NCBI RefSeq assembly: GCF_004364635.1
Contig: NZ_SOAX01000001.1
Location: forward strand, 310,001 to 374,000
Source of the DNA: Halospina denitrificans
GTDB lineage: Bacteria > Pseudomonadota > Gammaproteobacteria > Pseudomonadales > Oleiphilaceae
Direction of reading: 5' to 3'
Length of the DNA stretch: 64,000 nucleotides
Shown here: positions 59,107 to 64,000 of the stretch, piece after piece
How positions within the stretch are numbered: position 1 is the stretch's first letter
Layout of the letters: each line of letters starts with the position of its first letter
Translations under genes and position numbers: made by a program
Notes under the pieces: generated by a model
What the model was told of the DNA's origin: nothing
Databases searched by the model: none
What the model saw: the letters and a program-made list of their open reading frames with translations, nothing else

Positions 59107-59472
59107 GTGATTGAGCTTTCAAAGGACGTGTTCTTTCCTGTCTTTGGCGTTTGCGTATTTGCTATGGCCATTTCATGGATTGCGTTTGCACGCCTCTCAA
59201 TGGCAAGGATTGAGAGCGAGATGCAGCGGGATGGCTTGCCTCGCCCCTGTTCCTGGGATGGGATCGGTTATCGGGCTTTGTGGTATGCCTATGCCATTGT
59301 GCTACCAGTGGGGCCGTGGAATCCGTCAAATGATCCGACAATCGATGTGCCTGCTGTACGGCGGTATGCAACGCCGTTTGACCGCAAGCTTGGTTTGTTT
59401 TTCATGGTTGCCGGGCTGCTCTTTGTATTTGTGGGGCTTGTGGGAGGGATCGCCCTGGATCTCCACAAGTGA
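59107..59472 (+). CDS. Small membrane protein, possible immunity partner of the preceding gene
   Basis: A 121-residue protein with membrane segments at about residues 10-30 and 95-117 and possibly a third at 57-68; the loop between carries PVGPWNPSNDPTIDVP. The GTG start has AGGAG a few bases upstream that overlaps the stop region of the preceding gene, so the pair is translationally coupled. No homology is recognised. The arrangement large toxin-like gene then small membrane gene is that of effector-immunity pairs. Lower GC than its neighbours. Confidence 0.55.
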   Translation: MIELSKDVFFPVFGVCVFAMAISWIAFARLSMARIESEMQRDGLPRPCSWDGIGYRALWYAYAIVLPVGPWNPSNDPTIDVPAVRRYATPFDRKLGLFFMVAGLLFVFVGLVGGIALDLHK

Positions 59473-59510
59473 TGCTCAGGGTTCCGGAGGATTTGGCGTT
59501 ACTTCCGCGG

Positions 59511-60185
59511 CTAGTCATTACCCGAACGGGTCGGGGCGGGCCATTGCAGTGTGCCGTTCTCGACCCCGATGACCATGGGTTCGGGTTGGATCATGAGAGG
59601 CGTCAGCAATCGGGTCTTACTGGTGAAGGTGGTATCAACCGGCACCGTAAAGACTTCATCAAGCTGGACGGAGACCGGGGCATTCATCTTGAGGGGGATG
59701 CTCTGCTGGATCGGGATATCAGCCGTTACCGGCACATCGAGGTTGATGGGCAGACTTCCCTTTATCGGCATCTTCATCCAGACCCCAAAGACCTTTGCCT
59801 GGATGTCGGTATCGAGTTCCAGCGTTGTGTTCACCGGGATGCGCTGGTCTATATGCACGGTCATGTCGAGGGGTACCCGGGTGTCGATATTGGCCTCGGT
59901 GGAGAACTGGTTCCTGATGGGCACCGAGACCTTTTCCTTGAGCGGGACGCTGATCTCTACCGGATTGGTCACGTTCGCGGTCATGCCCTCCGGCATGGTG
60001 ATGCGGAAGGGGAGCTTTTCCGGAAGGTTTATTGATGTTGTCCGTCCCTCGTCATCGGTAACCAGGCCCAGCAGGATCATCGGCAACAGCATGAGCACGA
60101 TGGCGACAATGGCGAGCGTTACCAGAACCGACGCGATGGCGGTGAGTACCAGCGCTCGCCATGTAACGGTTTTGTCCATATCCAT
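59511..60185 (-). CDS. Membrane-anchored protein with repeated beta-rich VP motifs, unknown
   Basis: A 224-residue protein with one N-terminal membrane segment (LVLTAIASVLVTLAIVAIVL, about residues 9-29, then LLPMILLG) and a periplasmic domain built of short strands, each with a Val/Ile-Pro step: EISVPLKEKVSVPI, DTRVPLDMTVHIDQRIPVN, SLPINLDVPVTADIPIQ, EVFTVPVDTTF. The regular spacing suggests a beta-solenoid or extended fibre. No family recognised. ATG at 60185 has GAGGGA upstream. Gene converges with the immunity-like gene. Confidence 0.6.
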   Translation of the reverse strand: MDMDKTVTWRALVLTAIASVLVTLAIVAIVLMLLPMILLGLVTDDEGRTTSINLPEKLPFRITMPEGMTANVTNPVEISVPLKEKVSVPIRNQFSTEANIDTRVPLDMTVHIDQRIPVNTTLELDTDIQAKVFGVWMKMPIKGSLPINLDVPVTADIPIQQSIPLKMNAPVSVQLDEVFTVPVDTTFTSKTRLLTPLMIQPEPMVIGVENGTLQWPAPTRSGND

Positions 60186-60231
60186 CCATGTTCCCTCGGA
60201 GCTGAAGCACAATGGCGCATCCTAACACTCC

Positions 60232-60261
60232 TTGAGCGCCGTGCCTGAAAGGTGCTACTTT
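60232..60261 (+). promoter_or_regulatory. Promoter of the tRNA-Gly gene
   Basis: TTGAGC and TACTTT spaced by 18 bases, followed by a GC-rich discriminator (TGCG), lie 34 bases upstream of the tRNA start, as expected for a stable-RNA promoter. A small GGAGG/CCTCC hairpin lies in the leader. Confidence 0.55.
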
Positions 60262-60295
60262 GCGAACTCGGTTGGAGGTGGAAGTCCTCCATTAA

Positions 60296-60371
60296 GCGGG
60301 CGTAGCTCAGCTGGTAGAGCATCAGCTTCCCAAGCTGAAAGTCGCGAGTTCGAACCTCGTCGCCCGCTCCA
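60296..60371 (+). tRNA. tRNA-Gly (anticodon CCC)
   Basis: A 76-base cloverleaf: acceptor GCGGGCG pairs with CGCCCGC; D-arm AGCTCAGCTGGTAGAGC; anticodon stem TCAGC/GCTGA with loop TTCCCAA, giving anticodon CCC (reads GGG glycine codons); T-arm with GTTCGAAC; encoded CCA end. It closely follows the E. coli glyU product in layout. No other tRNA in the window. No integrase is next to it, so it shows no sign of island insertion in this window. Confidence 0.97.
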
Positions 60372-60389
60372 TCTATCTCCTGCAAGCCT

Positions 60390-62138
60390 TCAGTCCAACA
60401 GCGGCATCCGGATCATCATATTGCTCAACGTAATCGGATTAAGGATGGTCTGCGCTTCCTCGTTATGGTTCACGAACAGCGGGTGGGCCGTGTAGACCAC
60501 AAGGGAAACGGTGTCACCGGCTTCCAGCGGGAAGGTCACCCCTGCCAGCTCCTGGCTGATGGCGCCCTTGCCCACCACGGGGACGACCTGGTTGTGGATC
60601 AGGGTCGAGCCTTCCCCGCCCTCCGGGCTTACCTTCAGTCCCATGAAGAGGGTTGGCTCCTCCGGAGAAATCGTCCCGATATCCAGTGAAATCTCCGGTA
60701 CGCCGGCCATGTTTAGGTCGTTTTCCGCCGTGAACAGTTCAATGGACATGCTTGGCGAGGCGCGCTCCAGATAATCCGCAGGCAGGTTGCCGGAATCGTC
60801 GAGATTCGGCGGCTCGAGCAGGTCTGTGGCATCCTCCGGCTGCAGAATCCGGTCCCCGGGGGTGAAAAGCTCCCCGCCGCGCACGATCTCTTCCCCGGTT
60901 ATACCGTCACGACCTGCAAGGGTCATGCAGGTATCGGGCAGGGACAGTTCGTTGCTCTTGCCGCGCAGGCGGGTGTCGAGGAAGTTGTGGATCAGGTTGG
61001 AGGTTTCATATTCCTCATCGCCGCACTGCAGAAAACGCTCCGTTGCAAAGCCGTCAGAAGGCCCGGGCGTACGCTCTGCAACCGGCACAATGTGCCCAAG
61101 GCGCTGCACGATCAGGTTGGTGTTGCGGCCGGCGTCGCGCATGCATTCGTAGGCATCCAGGCTCTCGTTCATGTTGAACAGGGTATCCGCTACGCCCTGG
61201 ATGATCAGGGTGTCGGCCTGCGGAATGCCCCCGGGGTTCTCGTTGGAGCCTTCGCAGTACGCCTGCAGGCTATGTTGTGTCAGGGCGTTGGAAAATTCTT
61301 CTTCCGTATCCACGCCGGGAATCACGGTACGGATGAAGTTGGTGTAGATGTCCTCGGACTGGTCTCCCTCGCTGCCGGGGATGCCAATGGCCTGCAGCAG
61401 GAACAGCCAGAGGTTCTTGGAGGTGTCGCTGGGCTGCAGGCTGAAGCGCAGGTCATACCAGGTGGTGAGGGGTACCATGGCGTCGACCCGGTCATCGATG
61501 CTGCCGGCCATCCACTGGTAACCACCCCCGTAGCTCAGGCCGAGGGTGCCGACACGGGGGCTGCGATCATCGGCGGAGCGCAGGATGAAGCCCTCGAATT
61601 CGCGCGTAATCCGGTCCAGCAGATTGATGAAGTCGCGCCCTTCCTTCTGGGGGTTCATCAGTTCCACCTGGCCGCCGGACTCGCCAAAGCCGCGCTGGTC
61701 ATAGCTCACCACGATGGCGCCGTTCTCCCGTGCCAGGAAGGCCGCTTCCGCCGGGGCATCGCCGATGAACTCACCGTCACCTTCATCGGGAGACAGGCTG
61801 GTCAGGCGGCTGCCACCATAGCCGTGGGAATGGACCACCACCGGCGCTGCTTCGTTGGGCTCGAGATCGGGCAGAAAGACGGTATAGTGAATAACGGTGC
61901 CATCGTCGGAGACAACGGTACCGTCAACGTCCCTGCGTTCGAGGCCGTCATGCTTGACCGGCAGCATGCCGGATGAATTGCCGGACGACTCGGGCTGTGC
62001 CGCGGAATCCCGGGCACTTTCGGTGGACCTGGTGGCGGTTTCCACGTTGTTGCTGTTCTCGGAGCCGGAGCCACTGAGGCAGGCACTCAGGGCGGGTACC
62101 ATAAGGAGGACAATCAGGGCCTTGTTGAGGGGGAGCAT
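60390..62138 (-). CDS. Lipoprotein alpha/beta hydrolase of the S15/CocE X-Pro dipeptidyl-peptidase-like family
   Basis: A 582-residue lipoprotein (lipobox VPALSAC, cysteine at about residue 20, followed by a Ser-rich linker). Catalytic parts: nucleophile elbow GLSYGGGY (Ser near residue 203), IIQGVADTLFNMNES with the acid, LGHIVPV with the histidine, and a C-terminal jelly-roll (EISLDIGTISPEEPTLFMGL) typical of CocE/NonD S15-type enzymes. It probably cleaves esters or peptides at the cell surface or periplasm. ATG at 62138 has GAGGTG upstream. Confidence 0.82.
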   Translation of the reverse strand: MLPLNKALIVLLMVPALSACLSGSGSENSNNVETATRSTESARDSAAQPESSGNSSGMLPVKHDGLERRDVDGTVVSDDGTVIHYTVFLPDLEPNEAAPVVVHSHGYGGSRLTSLSPDEGDGEFIGDAPAEAAFLARENGAIVVSYDQRGFGESGGQVELMNPQKEGRDFINLLDRITREFEGFILRSADDRSPRVGTLGLSYGGGYQWMAGSIDDRVDAMVPLTTWYDLRFSLQPSDTSKNLWLFLLQAIGIPGSEGDQSEDIYTNFIRTVIPGVDTEEEFSNALTQHSLQAYCEGSNENPGGIPQADTLIIQGVADTLFNMNESLDAYECMRDAGRNTNLIVQRLGHIVPVAERTPGPSDGFATERFLQCGDEEYETSNLIHNFLDTRLRGKSNELSLPDTCMTLAGRDGITGEEIVRGGELFTPGDRILQPEDATDLLEPPNLDDSGNLPADYLERASPSMSIELFTAENDLNMAGVPEISLDIGTISPEEPTLFMGLKVSPEGGEGSTLIHNQVVPVVGKGAISQELAGVTFPLEAGDTVSLVVYTAHPLFVNHNEEAQTILNPITLSNMMIRMPLLD

Positions 62139-62265
62139 GAAGCACCTCGTTGTTGTGTTATGTGGTTGTCCCCCGTAAACGGGGCAGTGTAACGAAACGT
62201 TCCCGTTCAGTAACAAAACTGTATCCGCGCTTTCTGGGCGCGCTGAGTCATTCAAGGAGCTTTTA

Positions 62266-62937
62266 TTGAATCTGTTCCACTGCCTTGGTGGAGGCACTGC
62301 TGGCCGGCGATGGCTGTGGGCCCTGTTGGTGGGGCTGATGTTGATGGTTGCTGGCTGTTCCCTGTTCACGCCTTCGCCGCCCCGGGATCAGAGCAATATC
62401 TGCGAGATCTTCCGCGAAGAGCCGCAGTGGTATGACTACGCCCGAGCCTCCGAAGAGAGGTGGGGTACGCCCATTGCCACCCAGATGGCCTTCGTGCAGC
62501 GGGAGTCCTCGTTCCGCAGTCATGTACGCCCGCCCAGGCCCTGGATCTGGGGCATCATCCCCTGGTTCCGGTCCTCCTCCGCCTATGGGTATGCCCAGGC
62601 ACAGGATCCGGTCTGGGGCGAGTATGAGGAGGACGCGGGTGGTCTTTTTGCGCGCCGCACCCACATGAAGCACGCCACGGACTTCATCGGCTGGTACAAC
62701 CGGCGTACTCACGAGCGGCTGGGAATCGCGCTGTCCAATCCAGAACATCTGTATTTCGCCTATCATCAGGGACCGACGGGGTATCGGCGTGGGACTTACA
62801 AGGGCAAGCCCGCCCTGAAGCGGTATGCGGCCAGTGTGCAAAGGAGAGCTTACGCCTATGACAACCAGCTCAAGCAGTGCGAGTCGGAATTCCGCTGTCG
62901 TCGCTTCTACCAGTTCTGGCCCTTTTGCCAGAAGTGA
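62266..62937 (+). CDS. SLT-like lytic transglycosylase lipoprotein
   Basis: A 223-residue lipoprotein: signal peptide with lipobox MVAGC (cysteine near residue 31), then a small lysozyme-like domain with QRESSFRSHVRP (catalytic Glu about residue 80) and SSAYGYAQAQDPVWGEYE (about 105-122), the usual SAxGxxQ motif. Tyr/Trp-rich segments (YNRRTHERLGIA, YFAYHQGPTGYRRGTYKG) follow. It should cleave the peptidoglycan MurNAc-GlcNAc bond. TTG start at 62266 after a strong AAGGAG. No obvious operon partner. Confidence 0.85.
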   Translation: MNLFHCLGGGTAGRRWLWALLVGLMLMVAGCSLFTPSPPRDQSNICEIFREEPQWYDYARASEERWGTPIATQMAFVQRESSFRSHVRPPRPWIWGIIPWFRSSSAYGYAQAQDPVWGEYEEDAGGLFARRTHMKHATDFIGWYNRRTHERLGIALSNPEHLYFAYHQGPTGYRRGTYKGKPALKRYAASVQRRAYAYDNQLKQCESEFRCRRFYQFWPFCQK

Positions 62938-63027
62938 GACATTAACCGTGCGTGTGCGCTTTTACGGCGCCATGCAGTTCGTATAACCTGACGCGTCAAC
63001 AGATCATGACGTTGGAGTGCCGGGCCC

Positions 63028-64000
63028 GTGATAAAAAGAATCGCCTGGCTGCTGGCAGGGCTGATCCTTGGTGGGATTGTCCTTGTTGTGCTGATGGGCC
63101 AGGAAGACACCAGTGATACTGCGGATGACACCAGGGATGCCTCTGAGGTCGATGTGTCCGACCGCCGTGGCGCCCTGGTGGACGAGGTCGTTTTCACCCA
63201 GGAAACGGATGTGGGCAAGGTTGCCGGCCTGATCGAGCGGGGTAGCCACCAGGTTTTCGCCCAGGGGGTGACCAACACCACCACCTTCCATCGCCTGCAG
63301 GATTCCACCAAGGGCGACTATGAAACCGCCTACGGCTCCAATACGGAACTGACCCTGAATCCGGCCGAATTCGAGTCGGGCATCAACCCCTTCAGCAACC
63401 GCCGTATCCGCGAGGCCATGAACTGGCTGGTGAATCGCCGCCACGTGGCCGAGGAGATCTACGGCGGCATGGCGGTTCCCCGTTTTCTGCCCATGAACAC
63501 GGCCTTCCCGGACTACGCACGGCTCGCGGAAACCGCGCGGTCCCTGGAGCTCAAATATGGGTACAACCCTGAACGAGCCCGGGAGATCGTCGGCGAGGAG
63601 ATGGAAAAGTTGGGGGCAGAGCGTCGTGGGGGGAAATGGTACTACGACGGCGAACCGGTCACGCTCCGGATCCTGATCCGCACCGAGGATGCACGCAACC
63701 AGGTAGGGGATTACTTTGCCAACCTGATGGTCGACCTGGGCTTCGAGGTTCGCCGCCAGTATCGCACGGCGGAGGAAGCCTCGCGCATCTGGATTGCCAC
63801 GGACCCGGCTGCGGGCGAGTGGCATGTGTACACCGGGAGCTGGGTTTCAACGGCCATCAATCGGGATGTTTCCAGCAACCTGAGCTACTACTACACCAAC
63901 CGGGGGCGCCCGGATCCGCTCTGGCAGGCCTATGACCCAAGTGAAGAGCTGAACAGCATTGCCAAGCGGCTGGAGCGGCGGGACTACAGCAGCCTGGAGG
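63028..64000 (+). CDS. Peptide/nickel-type ABC transporter substrate-binding protein (partial, runs off the window)
   Basis: Open from a GTG at 63028 (GGAG upstream) to the window end; 324 codons seen. The N-terminus has an uncleaved-looking signal/anchor (WLLAGLILGGIVLVVLMG) and an acidic linker. The following DppA/OppA-type sequence includes NPFSNRRIREAMNWLVNRRHVAEEIYGG and TLRILIRTEDARNQVGDYFANLMVDLGFEVRRQY. Unusually little sequence precedes the mid-domain, so part of the standard N-terminal lobe may be missing or diverged. Ligand unknown; permease genes, if any, lie to the right. Confidence 0.8.
   Translation, partial: MIKRIAWLLAGLILGGIVLVVLMGQEDTSDTADDTRDASEVDVSDRRGALVDEVVFTQETDVGKVAGLIERGSHQVFAQGVTNTTTFHRLQDSTKGDYETAYGSNTELTLNPAEFESGINPFSNRRIREAMNWLVNRRHVAEEIYGGMAVPRFLPMNTAFPDYARLAETARSLELKYGYNPERAREIVGEEMEKLGAERRGGKWYYDGEPVTLRILIRTEDARNQVGDYFANLMVDLGFEVRRQYRTAEEASRIWIATDPAAGEWHVYTGSWVSTAINRDVSSNLSYYYTNRGRPDPLWQAYDPSEELNSIAKRLERRDYSSLE

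Noticed and set aside
60296-60371. tRNA-Gly as an integration site of a genomic island
   Set aside because: No integrase and no direct repeat of the tRNA 3' end seen nearby, although the low-GC effector pair is 0.8 kb away.
63004-63825. Minus-strand open frame of 273 codons at the right edge
   Set aside because: Antisense to the SBP_bac_5 gene, which is open to the window end and has recognisable family motifs.

Overview
The window reads as chromosomal DNA of a GC-rich, salt-adapted gammaproteobacterium. The signs are many acidic proteins, two separate osmoprotectant uptake systems (a BCCT carrier and a ProU-type ABC transporter), outer-membrane enzymes of the LpxR and PldA families, RND pumps, and NO-responsive NsrR/NnrS/Crp-Fnr regulators. 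Species cannot be named from sequence alone. There is no rRNA, CRISPR array, integrase or transposase; one tRNA-Gly (CCC) is present.

Layout. 1-2.8 kb: CtaG-like oxidase assembly factor, LpxR-like lipid A deacylase, and a small unknown protein behind a cobalamin riboswitch whose ribosome-binding site sits in a hairpin. 2.8-8.5 kb: a complete tripartite RND efflux operon. 8.7-13.1 kb: DUF3096 miniprotein and BCCT transporter, then a TetR - old yellow enzyme - SDR module with a shared operator. 13.1-20.5 kb: DUF2914-type membrane protein, PlsC-like acyltransferase, an M14 deacylase overlapping a GCS2 ligase, LOG protein and a beta-CASP nuclease. 20.6-24.3 kb: porin, cyanase, Spy-like protein, gamma-glutamylcyclotransferase, phospholipase A1. 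24.3-29.2 kb: PEP-CTERM surface protein with a sigma-54-type promoter, TrpB2, and a CrtI-like oxidoreductase in an operon with a PadR regulator that has two matched operators.

29.3-36.8 kb is a surface-protein block: a mini-lipoprotein, a YadA-head-like beta-roll protein, a LuxR-type regulator, a large lipoprotein and a 1001-residue CSLREA protein. The same 18-bp dyad precedes both lipoprotein genes. 36.8-42.3 kb: TrhP/YegQ, then a nitric-oxide module (two Crp/Fnr proteins, NsrR, NnrS, DUF454, SirB2) with two NsrR-box-like sites. 42.4-48.5 kb: quinone-oxidoreductase-like protein, NUDIX-metallo-beta-lactamase fusion, diguanylate cyclase, ChaC, DUF2846 lipoprotein, glycerophosphodiesterase. 48.8-56.5 kb: a second RND pump without its own outer-membrane channel, a 36-bp perfect inverted repeat, and the proVWX operon. 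56.7-64 kb: HEPN protein, uracil-DNA-glycosylase-like protein, a candidate LysM/pore-forming effector with a small membrane partner, an anchored beta-rich protein, tRNA-Gly, a lipoprotein S15-type hydrolase, a transglycosylase-like lipoprotein and a peptide-binding protein cut by the window edge.

The most promising unexplained items are the B12-controlled orphan gene, the LysM/glycine-zipper effector-immunity candidate, the dyad-linked surface-protein locus, and the 36-bp inverted-repeat element.
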